Shown: positions 26,172 through 34,900 of the stretch, in pieces
Position numbering within the stretch: the first letter of the stretch is position 1
How the letters are laid out: each line of letters opens with the position of its first letter
Source of the DNA: Actinoplanes palleronii
GTDB taxonomy: Bacteria; Actinomycetota; Actinomycetes; Mycobacteriales; Micromonosporaceae
Length of the DNA: 64,000 nucleotides
Assembly: GCF_016862315.1 (NCBI RefSeq)
Contig: NZ_BOMS01000014.1
Coordinates: forward strand, 310,001-374,000
Direction: 5' to 3'
Position numbers and translations under genes: made by a program
The notes under the pieces: generated by a model
What the model was told of the DNA's origin: nothing
Seen by the model: the letters and a program-made list of their open reading frames with translations, nothing else
The model's database searches: none

Positions 26172-27143
26172 ATGGGCTGGTGGCGGGTGGACGCCGACAC
26201 GCTCGCGACCAGCCGGTTCGTCGTCTCCGGGCTGGCCGAGGCGACCGCCGGGCTGCTCCGGCTGCGCTGGGACACCGCGGAGCTCCCGTCCGACCGGGAG
26301 TGGCTGCGGGCACACCGGCCGGCGTACCTGGCCCGGCTGGCCGCGGACCCGATCACCGCCCGGCTGGTCGAGGCGGCGCTGCGGCCGCGCTGGATCGCCG
26401 ACTTCGTCGCACCCCCGCCGACCGAGGTGGAACGGCCGTTCGCGGAGGAGGTCGCGGCGGTCCGGGACATCCCGTCCGCGGCGGCCCGGGGCCACGTCGC
26501 GGAGGGACTGGCCGGCCGGCTGCCGCCGGAACTGGACCGGGACGACCTCGGCGAGCGGATGGCCGGCCTGCTGACCTGGATCTGGCACGAGGCGATCGAG
26601 CCGGACTGGCCGCGGCGCCGGCGGATCCTGGAGGCCGACGTACTGGCCCGGACCCGGCAGCTCAGCCTGGGCGGCTGGCAGTCGGCGCTGGACGGGATGC
26701 GCGGCGGGATGCGGTGGCTCGGCGGCGGGCGGTTGCAGATCAACGCGTACGACTACCCGCCGCGGGACATCTCCGGCGCTCGGCTGCTCTTCGTACCGAC
26801 GACGCTGGCGAGCGGCTGGGCGGCGTGGCTGGAGCCGGACCCGTCGCGGTACGCGCTGACGTACCGGTGTTCCGGGATGCTCGCGGAGCCGGGGCGGGTG
26901 GTGCCCGGTGCGCTGGAGCGGCTGCTGGGCGCCGGGCGGGCGCGGGTGCTGGTCGAGCTGGAACAGCCACGGAGCACCAGCCAGCTGGTCGCGATCACCG
27001 GGGCGGGGCTCGGGTCGGTGGGCGGGCACCTGCGGGTGCTGCTGGACGCCGGTCTGGTGGCGCGGCGCCGGGCCGGGCGGAGCGTGCTCTACACGCGGAC
27101 CGCGGCGGGGGAGGCGGTGGTACGCGCCGCGCGGGGCACTTGA
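26172..27143 (+). CDS. ArsR-like winged-helix transcriptional regulator
   Basis: Protein of 323 residues with a long N-terminal domain of the type seen in actinobacterial DUF5937-like regulators and a C-terminal winged helix: RARVLVELEQPRSTSQLVAITG, then LGSVGGHLRVLLDAGLVARRRAGRSVLY, an ArsR-type helix and wing ending near residue 310. The N-terminal 240 residues probably sense a ligand. The ATG at 26172 is preferred over GTG 26163 because AAAGGTGG lies 5 nt upstream. Divergent from the MFS gene, which it probably controls. Confidence 0.78.
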   Translation: MGWWRVDADTLATSRFVVSGLAEATAGLLRLRWDTAELPSDREWLRAHRPAYLARLAADPITARLVEAALRPRWIADFVAPPPTEVERPFAEEVAAVRDIPSAAARGHVAEGLAGRLPPELDRDDLGERMAGLLTWIWHEAIEPDWPRRRRILEADVLARTRQLSLGGWQSALDGMRGGMRWLGGGRLQINAYDYPPRDISGARLLFVPTTLASGWAAWLEPDPSRYALTYRCSGMLAEPGRVVPGALERLLGAGRARVLVELEQPRSTSQLVAITGAGLGSVGGHLRVLLDAGLVARRRAGRSVLYTRTAAGEAVVRAARGT

Positions 27144-27177
27144 TCCGCTTTTCGGGTGATTTGCCGACCAAAGAAAG

Positions 27178-27193
27178 TCGATCATCTGTTCGA
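27178..27193. promoter_or_regulatory. SOS (LexA) box 1
   Basis: TCGATCATCTGTTCGA matches the actinobacterial LexA consensus TCGAAC-N4-GTTCGA at 11 of 12 positions. It lies 35 bp after the ArsR-like gene and upstream of the mutasome operon. Confidence 0.75.
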
Positions 27194-27262
27194 AAAAGTG
27201 GGTGGCGCGGGGCCGTGAAGGTTGCCTTTTTGTCGTAGGCGGGTGTTAGTCTCTGCAGTAGT

Positions 27263-27278
27263 TAGAACGGATGTTCGA
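27263..27278. promoter_or_regulatory. SOS (LexA) box 2
   Basis: TAGAACGGATGTTCGA matches the LexA consensus TCGAAC-N4-GTTCGA at 11 of 12 positions. It is 85 bp from box 1 (centre to centre), about eight helical turns, which would permit side-by-side LexA binding on one DNA face. Confidence 0.8.
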
Positions 27279-27641
27279 AAGACTTCCGCTCTGGCCCCGG
27301 GAGCGCGTTTCGCGGCGCGTCGACCGGGTGCGGCGCCCGCGAAGTGCCGCATGCGAGGTCCGGGCATTCGCGGGTTCGGGCCTCGTGACAAGGCAGGCCG
27401 CCGCTCGTTGCCCCCGACCCCCGGTGGCGAGCGGCGGACCAGCCGGCAGTGGCCGGCCGGGTGTGGTGTGGGGAAGCTTCACATCCGGCCGGTCTGCAGC
27501 CGGGGCTCCCACTGCCCGTGGAGCCCCGGCACCACCGGCCGCTCCTGCGGGGGCGGCCCCGGTATGGCCCGTTGCGTCTTCCTCCGCGGCGGTCCGGTTC
27601 GGCCACCATGTCGGATGCGGAACAGGCGAGGAGAAACGACG

Positions 27642-28142
27642 ATGGCGAGCACCACGGCCCGCGGCCTGATGCCGGCTCCCGATCCGGCGCAGACGCCCGG
27701 CGCGACCGCCCGGGCCGAAGCGCCCACGGTCCCGGCGCACATGCTGCCCCACCGGACCCCCACCCAGCTGCTGGCGATCGCCCGTCAGGGACTGACCGAG
27801 GCGACGCACACCACCCCCGACGGCCTGCGGTATGCGACGGCCCACCTGGCCGCCCTGCGCGCGGCCGCGGCCCTGCTCGCCGCCCGGGCTCGCCCGGCCG
27901 CACCCGGGCGGCGCACCAGAGCGACGAGCGTCTGGTCGCTGCTGGCGATGGTGGCGCCGGAGTTCAGTGACTGGGCCGGCTATTTCGCACTCGGCGCCGG
28001 CAAACGCGCGGCCGCCGAGGCCGGCATCCCGCACGTGGTGAGCGCCCGCGAGGCAGACGACCTGCTCCGCGCGGCCGAACAGTTCGTGACGGTCGCGGAG
28101 TCCTCGATCGGGGTGTCCTACCAGCCGCCGCTGGCAGCCTGA
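27642..28142 (+). CDS. SAV_6107-type HEPN domain protein
   Basis: Small protein of 166 residues. After a disordered 30-residue start, residues 40-160 form an all-helical HEPN-like domain of the SAV_6107 family: LLAIARQGLTEATHTTPDGLRYATAHLAALRAAAALLAAR is cut here into LLAIARQGLTEATH and YATAHLAALRAAAALLA, followed by WSLLAMVAPEFSDWAGYF. This family is found, as I recall, just upstream of imuA'-imuB-dnaE2 in actinobacteria. HEPN domains can be RNases or nucleic-acid-binding scaffolds; the RxxxxH catalytic motif is not obvious here. GAGGAG lies 9 nt before the ATG. Induced with the mutasome via LexA boxes. Confidence 0.78.
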   Translation: MASTTARGLMPAPDPAQTPGATARAEAPTVPAHMLPHRTPTQLLAIARQGLTEATHTTPDGLRYATAHLAALRAAAALLAARARPAAPGRRTRATSVWSLLAMVAPEFSDWAGYFALGAGKRAAAEAGIPHVVSAREADDLLRAAEQFVTVAESSIGVSYQPPLAA

Positions 28143-28467
28143 CCTGCCCTGCGGCCCGCGGCGACCGGTCGCGTTCATCAGCTGACCGCCCTCCCCGGTC
28201 CGCGGCGATGGACCGTGCTCATCGGCTGACTGGCCGCTCCGGAGGCGCGCCGGCAACGCCGGTTCCCGCCGGTCCGCAAGGGCCTGATCGAGTTCGTCGG
28301 CCAACGCGATCGACGCTGTCCTGACCGGATCGGATCAGCCCGTGCGGGTCGTTGCCGCGCGGTCGCGGATCGGCAGGTTTCACGCGGTCCCGGGTGGCAT
28401 GGGGCTCGCGGTCTCAGCGGCGCGGTGTCGCCGCGGTGGGAAATACACAGGGAACAGGCGGGGCACG
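28143..28467 (+). other. Intergenic stretch within the mutasome operon
   Basis: 325 bp without a recognised gene. It contains two degenerate direct copies, about 45 bp apart (from about 28155 and 28200), of a segment with GCGGCGA and CATC.GCTGAC cores. The imuA' frame is open back to 28342, but that translation lacks family resemblance. Confidence 0.4.
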
Positions 28468-29616
28468 ATGGCAGGGCGCATGATCAGCGGGACGGCCGCC
28501 CTCGCGGACCTGGTCCGGCCGGCGAGCGAGGTGGACGCGCCGGGCGCGCACCGGATGCTGCCGGTAGCGGACGAGCTGGGCAAACTCCTGCCCGGCGGCG
28601 GCTTGCGCCGGGGCAGCACGGTGGCGGTCGCCGGTGGCCGGGCCGGGCGGGCCAGTGGCGGGACCTCGCTGATGCTGGCGTTGCTCGCGGCCGCGTCCCG
28701 GGCCGGTTCGTGGTGTGCGGTCGTCGGGCTGCCCGCGCTGGGTGCGCTCGCCGCGGCGGAGACCGGCATCGCCCTGGAACGCCTGGCGCTGATCCCCGAC
28801 CCCGGACCGGACTGGCCGACCGTGGTGGCCGCGCTGATCGACGGTGTCGACGTGGTGGTCACGGCGGTGCCCGGGCCGGTGTCCGCGTCCATCGCGAGCC
28901 GGCTGGGTGCCCGGGCCCGGCAGCGGGGCAGTGTGCTGATGCCGTTCGGCGCCTGGTCCGGCGCGGACGTGACCCTGCAGGTCAGTCGCGGCCAGTGGGA
29001 GGGCCTCGGTGACGGTCGCGGCCGCCTGCGCCGCCGGGAGGTCACCGTGGTCGCCAACGGCCGGGGCGCGGCGGCCCGACCCAGGGAACTCACCTTCTGG
29101 ATGCCGGGCCTGACCGCCCTCCCCGGATCGACTCCGGCGGCTCGCCCCGGCACACCCCGCCCCGGCTCGGACGCCGCGCCCCGCCCTGGTTCGGGCGCCG
29201 CGCCCCGCCCTGGTTCGGGCGCCGTGCCCGTCCGTTCGGGTTTGTCCCGGTCCGCTGCGGACGCCGCGCCTGTCCGTTCGGGTTCGCCTCGGTCCGGGGT
29301 GGATGTTGCGCTTGTCCGGTCGGGTTTGTCTCGATCTGGTGCGGATGCTGCGGTGATTCGGTCGGGTCTATCACGGTCTGGTGCCGGAAAGGCCGGATTT
29401 TCTGCTGAGGAGCGGGCGCGGGATGAGGCCAGGCCCGGCCGGGCCGGTGGCTCAGGGCCTTGGCCGATGGGTGGGCGGGGCGGTGGCTCGGTGGCTCGGC
29501 CGGCGGGTGGGCGGAAGCGGTGTGAAGTAGCGGCGGCGGAATCGGTGGTGGGCATTCGCGTCGCGGAGGTGTGGGCGGCGGGGGCGCCGGTGCCGGTGAC
29601 GTCGGGTGAGGGCTGA
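28468..29616 (+). CDS. imuA': ImuA'-like mutasome protein (RecA-like fold)
   Basis: Accessory protein of the SOS mutasome, 382 residues. The N-terminal 210 residues have a RecA-like core: LPVADELGKLLPGGGLRRGSTVAVAG, with a degenerate Walker A (GGRAGRASGGTS), and VDVVVTAVPGPVSASIASRL in the ATPase core. In mycobacteria ImuA' assists ImuB and DnaE2 in error-prone lesion bypass. Residues 230-320 are an expanded low-complexity segment: PRPGSxAA repeats, then four 14-residue RSGLSRSGADAA-type units. The final 60 residues are Gly/Arg-rich with an ending AAESVVGIRVAEVWAAG. ATG 28468 is the first start consistent with the family. Stop overlaps the imuB start by 11 nt. Confidence 0.82.
   Translation: MAGRMISGTAALADLVRPASEVDAPGAHRMLPVADELGKLLPGGGLRRGSTVAVAGGRAGRASGGTSLMLALLAAASRAGSWCAVVGLPALGALAAAETGIALERLALIPDPGPDWPTVVAALIDGVDVVVTAVPGPVSASIASRLGARARQRGSVLMPFGAWSGADVTLQVSRGQWEGLGDGRGRLRRREVTVVANGRGAAARPRELTFWMPGLTALPGSTPAARPGTPRPGSDAAPRPGSGAAPRPGSGAVPVRSGLSRSAADAAPVRSGSPRSGVDVALVRSGLSRSGADAAVIRSGLSRSGAGKAGFSAEERARDEARPGRAGGSGPWPMGGRGGGSVARPAGGRKRCEVAAAESVVGIRVAEVWAAGAPVPVTSGEG
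29230..29397 (+). repeat. 42-bp coding tandem repeat in imuA'
   Basis: Four in-frame 42-bp units encode residues 255-310 of ImuA': VRSGLSRSAADAAP, VRSGSPRSGVDVAL, VRSGLSRSGADAAV and IRSGLSRSGAGKAG. They are preceded by two to three 24-bp units (from 29171) encoding APRPGSGA. Confidence 0.85.
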
Positions 29617-31921
29617 CGTGGAGGGCGGGTTGCGGACCCTGCTGCTCTGGTGCCCGGACTGGCCGGTGGTCGCCGCGGAGATCGTGCTCGGGGTGCCGGC
29701 CGCGGAGCCGATCGCGGTGTTCGCGAACAACCGGGTGCTGGCCTGCTCGGAGGCGGCGCGGCGGGAGACCGTGCGGCGGGGGCTCCGGCGCCGGGACGCG
29801 CAGGGGCGGTGCCCGCAGCTGGTCGTGGTGGAGCACGATCCGGGGCGGGACGCGCGGGCGTTCGAGCCGGTGGTGGCCGCGGTCGAGGAGGTCGCGGCCG
29901 GGGTCGAGGTGATCCGGCCGGGAGCGTGCGCGCTCGCCGCGCGCGGGCCGTCCCGGTACTACGGCGGTGAGGAGACCGCGGCCGAGCGCATCGTCGAGCA
30001 CGTCGGGCAGACCTGTGCGGTGGAGAGCCAGGTGGGTATCGCGGACGGGGTGTTCGCGGCCGGGATCGCGGCCCGCGCCGGGCGGATCGTGGCGCCCGGC
30101 GGGACCCCGGCGTTCCTGGCGGACGTGCCGGTCGGCGCGCTGGACCGGCCCGAGCTCAACGACTTGCTGCGCCGGCTCGGGGTGACGACGCTGGGGGAGT
30201 TCGCGGCGTTGCCGGCCGGGGACGTGCTGACCCGGTTCGGGTTCGACGGGGCGCTGGCGCACCGGCTGGCCTGCGGGTCCGATCACCGGCCGCTCGCGGT
30301 CCGGCAGCCGCCGCCCGACCTGGCCGTCTCGGACACCTACGACGAACCGCTGGACCGGGTGGACACCGCCGCCTTCGCCGGCCGGGTGCTGGCCGAGCGG
30401 CTGCACGAGCGGCTGGCCGGATACGGGCTGGCCTGCACCCGGCTCGGTGTCGAAGCGGTCACCGCGGACGGCCAGGAGCTGCACCGGGTGTGGCGGCACG
30501 ACGGCCTGCTCACCGCGGCCGCGATCGCCGAACGGGTGCGCTGGCAGCTGGACGGCTGGCTGACCGGCGCGCGCCGGTCCGGTCCGGCGCGCCCGACCGC
30601 GGGCCTGGTCAAGCTGAGCCTGATCCCGGACGGGATCCTGGTCCACGCCGGCCTGCAACCCGGCCTGTGGGGCGACGCGGGCGCCGAACGGGACCGCGCG
30701 CACCGGGCGTTCAGCCGGGTGCAGGGCCTGCTCGGCCCGGAAGCGGTGGTGACACCGGTGATCGGTGGCGGCCGCTCCGGCGACGACCAGATCCGGCTGG
30801 TGCCGTGGGGCGACGAACGCTCACCGGCCCATCCGGCCGCGGCACACGCCGACCCGATTCCGGGCCTGATCACCGTCCCGGTGCTGGACCGCACCATCGC
30901 CCCGGAGCTGCCCGCGTCGCCGGCCACCCTCAGCACCCGCCACTTCCCCGTCCCGATCACACCGGCCCGCCCGCCCCTGACCGCGCCCGCAAGCCCGGCC
31001 CCGCCTGCGACCCCGGCCACCCCGGCCCGCCCACTCCTGGCCACGCCCGCGCCCGCGCCTCCGGTCCCGGCCCCGGCCGTGAGTCAGGCTGCGGCCGTGA
31101 GCCCGGCCTCGGTCTCGGCCGTGAGTCAGGCTGCGGCCGTGAGCCCGGCCTCGGTCTCGGCCGTGAGCCGGGCTGCGGCCGTGAGCCCGGCCCCGGTCTC
31201 GGCCCCGGCCGTGAGTCAGGCTGCGGCCGTGAGTCCGGTCCCGGCCGCGGCCGTGAGTCCGGTCTCGGCTGTGAGTCGGGCTGTTGCTGTGGGCCGGGTT
31301 GATGCCGTGAACTCCGGTCCGATCGCGAGCCGGGCCGAGGCTGTGAGCCCGGCACCGGCTGTGGCGGCGGGCCGGAAGGTGGCGGAGAAGCCCGGGGAAC
31401 GGCTGGCCTCGGTCTCCCACCTGCGGCCGATCGTCAGACAAGACGTGCCTGAGCCGGAGGGGGAAGACCGGGAGGGGCCGGGCCCGCAGGATGTAGTTGC
31501 CGGCGGACCGGTTGCCGGCCGACCGGAGGTAACCCCGGCGCCGGGGCAGCCGGCCGTGGTGCGGGGGCGTAAAGCGCGCTGGCCTCCGCTGCTGCCGCCC
31601 TGGCCCGGACGTCTGCCGCGGCCGTCGCCCGCGATGGTGCTTCCGCAGCCGCTCCCGGCGGTCGTCCATGACGAGACCGGGCTGCCGATCGGGGTCTCGG
31701 CCCGTCTCGAGCTGACCGGGGTTCCGGCCGCCCTGACCGTCGACCGCTCCGGGCCGCTGGTGATCACCGGCTGGGCCGGGCCGTGGCCGATCGACGAGCG
31801 CTGGTGGACGCCCGAGGAAGGGCGGCGGCGGGCCCGGTTCCAGATGTCCCTGGCCGACGGCCGGGCGTTGCTGCTCTCGCTGGCCGCCGGCCAGTGGACC
31901 GTGGAGGCGATCTATGACTGA
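29606..31921 (+). CDS. imuB: ImuB: catalytically inactive Y-family polymerase homologue
   Basis: Hub of the mutasome, 771 residues. The Y-family fold is recognisable from LLLWCPDWPVVAAEIVLGVP, through VIRPGACALAARGPSRYYGGEE, to GIADGVFAAGIAARAG and LGVTTLGEFAALPAGDV (the HhH region). The catalytic acidic residues are not conserved, as in known ImuB proteins, which instead bind DnaE2 and the sliding clamp. Residues about 440-610 are an Ala/Val/Ser/Pro-rich repeat region, and the C-terminal 100 residues hold VHDETGLPIGVSARLELTGVPAAL. The GTG at 29606 overlaps imuA'; GTG 29618 is an alternative. dnaE2 starts 12 nt after the stop. Confidence 0.9.
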   Translation: MRADVEGGLRTLLLWCPDWPVVAAEIVLGVPAAEPIAVFANNRVLACSEAARRETVRRGLRRRDAQGRCPQLVVVEHDPGRDARAFEPVVAAVEEVAAGVEVIRPGACALAARGPSRYYGGEETAAERIVEHVGQTCAVESQVGIADGVFAAGIAARAGRIVAPGGTPAFLADVPVGALDRPELNDLLRRLGVTTLGEFAALPAGDVLTRFGFDGALAHRLACGSDHRPLAVRQPPPDLAVSDTYDEPLDRVDTAAFAGRVLAERLHERLAGYGLACTRLGVEAVTADGQELHRVWRHDGLLTAAAIAERVRWQLDGWLTGARRSGPARPTAGLVKLSLIPDGILVHAGLQPGLWGDAGAERDRAHRAFSRVQGLLGPEAVVTPVIGGGRSGDDQIRLVPWGDERSPAHPAAAHADPIPGLITVPVLDRTIAPELPASPATLSTRHFPVPITPARPPLTAPASPAPPATPATPARPLLATPAPAPPVPAPAVSQAAAVSPASVSAVSQAAAVSPASVSAVSRAAAVSPAPVSAPAVSQAAAVSPVPAAAVSPVSAVSRAVAVGRVDAVNSGPIASRAEAVSPAPAVAAGRKVAEKPGERLASVSHLRPIVRQDVPEPEGEDREGPGPQDVVAGGPVAGRPEVTPAPGQPAVVRGRKARWPPLLPPWPGRLPRPSPAMVLPQPLPAVVHDETGLPIGVSARLELTGVPAALTVDRSGPLVITGWAGPWPIDERWWTPEEGRRRARFQMSLADGRALLLSLAAGQWTVEAIYD
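31076..31201 (+). repeat. 42-bp coding tandem repeat in imuB
   Basis: Three 42-bp units (31076, 31118, 31160) encode AVSQAAAVSPASVS, an identical second copy and AVSRAAAVSPAPVS from residue 491; degenerate copies continue to about 31300. The first two copies are identical at the DNA level over most of their length. Confidence 0.9.
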
Positions 31922-31933
31922 CCGGGTGGCCCG

Positions 31934-34900
31934 ATGAGCTTCCACAACCCCGACGTCCCCTGGGCCGAACTGGAGCGCAAACTCTCCGGCCGACCGGAAA
32001 AACGCCAGCCGGACGAGCGCCGCCAGGGCGAGCACCAGCCGGGTGAGCGCGGCCCGGGTGAGCGCGGCCCGGGTGAGCGCGGCCAGGACGAGCGCGGCCC
32101 GGGCGAGCAGCGCCCGGACGAACACCGGCCTGACGACCGCCACCCGGAAAAGCACGCCCTCTGGGCGGACCTCCCGCCCGCACCGGTCGTCGATCCGCTG
32201 GCGATCGACGGGGACGGCGGGGACTCGCCGGCCTGGAGCCGCAAGCGCGAACCGTACCGGCGCGCCGCCGGCCTGGTGCGGACCGAGACCGATATTGACT
32301 ACGCCGAGCTGCACTGCCACACCAACTTCAGCTTCCTGGACGGCGCCAGCCACCCGGAAGAGCTGGCCGAGGAGGCCGCCCGGCTCGGCCTGAGCGGCCT
32401 GGCGGTCACCGACCACGACGGGTTCTACGGCGTGGTCCGCTTCTCCCAGGCGGCCGGTGAGCTGGGCCTGCCCACGATCTTCGGCGCCGAGTTGTCGCTC
32501 GGCCTGACCCGGCCGCAGAACGGCGAGGCCGACCCGGAGGGCGCCCACCTGCTGGCCCTGGCGCACGGGCACGAGGGCTACGCCCGGCTGGCCCGGGTGA
32601 TCTCCGAGGCCCAGCTGATCGGCGGGGAGAAGGGCCGGCCCGACTACCGCGGCCTGGAGCACGTCGCGGAGACCCTGCGGGATCACGTGCTGGTGCTGAC
32701 CGGCTGCCGCAAGGGCCCGGTCCCGCTGGCCCTGGCCACCGAGGGGGTCGACGCGGCGGCCTGGGAACTGGACCGCCTGATCGACCTGTTCGGCGCCCCA
32801 AACGTGGCGGTCGAGCTGACCGATCACGGCGACCCGTACGACGGTGACCGCAACGACGCCCTGTTCGCCCTGGCGCACCGGCGCGGCCTCGAGGTGGTGG
32901 CGACCGGAAACGTCCACTACGCGACGCCGGCCCGCCGTCGGCTGGCCACCGCGCTCGCCGCCGTCCGGGCCCGTCGCAGCCTGGACGAGATGGACGGCTG
33001 GCTGCCCGCGGCGGGCACCGCCCACCTGCGCAGCGGCGCCGAGATGGCCCGCCGTTTCGCGGACTACCCGGGCGCGGTGGAGAACGCCGCGATGTACGGC
33101 CACGGCCTCGCCTTCGACCTGAACCTGGTCGCCCCCCGGCTGCCGGACTACGACGTGCCGCCCGGTCACACCGAGATGAGCTGGCTGCGCGAGCTGACCA
33201 TGCGCGGCGCCCGGGACCGCTACGGCGACCACCACCCGAAGGCGTACGCCCAGCTGGAGCACGAGCTGCGGATGATCGAGGAGCTCGGCTTCCCCGGCTA
33301 CTTCCTGGTCGTCTACGACATCGTGCGGTTCTGCGTCCAGGAGAAGATCTACTGCCAGGGCCGGGGCTCGGCGGCCAACTCGGCGGTCTGTTACGCGCTG
33401 CGGATCACCAACGTCGACGCGGTGCGCTACAACCTGCTCTTCGAACGGTTCCTCGCCCCGGAGCGGGACGGCCCGCCGGACATCGACGTGGACATCGAGT
33501 CGGACCGCCGCGAGGAGGTGATCCAGCACGTCTATACGAAGTACGGCCGGGAGCACACCGCCCAGGTCGCCAACGTGATCTCCTACCGGCCGCGGTCGGC
33601 GGTGCGGGACATGGCCCGGGCGTTCGGTTTCTCGGCGGGCCAGCAGGACGCCTGGAGCAAGCAGATCGACCGCTGGGGTGACGTGGCCACCGGCGACGGC
33701 GACATGCCCGAGCAAGTGATCGAATTCGCCAACGCGGTCCAGAACTTCCCCCGCCACCTGGGCATCCACTCCGGCGGCATGGTGATCTGCGACCGGCCGA
33801 TCATCGAGGTCTGCCCGGTCGAGTGGGGCCGGATGCCGGGTCGCAGCGTGCTGCAGTGGGACAAGGACGACTGCGCCGCCGTCGACCTGGTCAAGTTCGA
33901 CCTGCTCGGGCTCGGCATGCTGTCCGCGCTGCACTACGCGTACGACATGATCGACGACGAGCTGGACATCGGGACGATGCCGCTCGACGACCCCGAGGTC
34001 TACGCGATGCTCTGCCGGGCCGACTCGGTCGGGGTGTTCCAGGTGGAGAGCCGGGCCCAGATGGCGACGCTGCCCCGGCTCAAGCCGGACACCTTCTACG
34101 ACCTGGTGATCGAGGTGGCGCTGATCCGGCCGGGGCCGATCCAGGGCGGGTCGGTGCACCCGTACATCCGGCGCAAGAACGGCCTGGAGAAACCGAGCGT
34201 GCCGCACCCGCTGATGGAGAACGCGCTGGCCAAGACGCTGGGTGTGCCGCTCTTCCAGGAGCAGCTGATGCAGCTGGCGATCGACGTGGCCGGTTTTGAT
34301 CCGTCCGAGGCCGATCAGCTGCGGCGCGCGATGGGCTCCAAACGCTCCGTGGAGAAGATGGAGCGGATCCGGCAGCGGCTCTACGCGGGCATGGCCGGCA
34401 ACGGGATCACCGGGGAACTGGCCGACGACCTGTTCCACAAGCTCTCCGCGTTCGCCAGCTACGGCTTCCCGGAGAGCCACGCGATGAGCTTCGCCTACCT
34501 GGTCTACGCGAGCGCCTGGCTGAAGCGGTACCACCCGGCGGCGTTCTGCGCGGCGCTGCTGAACGCGCAGCCGATGGGCTTCTACTCGCCGCAGACCCTG
34601 GTCGACGACGCGCGCCGGCACGGGGTCGAGGTGCGCCGCCCGGACATCAACCGCAGCGACGCGACGGCCACGCTGGAGACCACACCGGAGAGCCGGCTCA
34701 AGGCGGGCGCCGGTGAGTCGCCGCAGGTGTGGGGCCTGGGCGGTCCGGCGGTGCGCCAGGGGCTGTGCTCCGTTCGTACCATCGGAATGGAACTTGCCGA
34801 GCGGATCGAGAGCGAACGGCGAACCCATGGGTCGTATCGGTCGATGACCGATCTCGCACGGCGGACCGGATGTTCGACCGCCCACCTGGAGGCCCTCGCC

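Larger units (their letters stand above)
27144..27641 (+). promoter_or_regulatory. Promoter and long leader of the mutasome operon
   Basis: About 500 bp without a gene. The left part carries two LexA-type boxes (27178-27193 and 27263-27278) with a TAGTCT (27247-27252) as possible -10 between them. From the second box to the first ATG is about 363 nt, so the leader is long whatever the exact start. The frame of the HEPN gene stays open back to 27222, but its translation is Arg/Pro/Gly-rich and has no ribosome binding site. No known riboswitch was recognised. Confidence 0.6.

Noticed and set aside
27271..27669. 132-codon frame starting inside LexA box 2
   Set aside because: Its ATG is part of the operator, it has no ribosome binding site and the translation is Arg/Ala/Pro-rich; it overlaps the HEPN gene in another frame.
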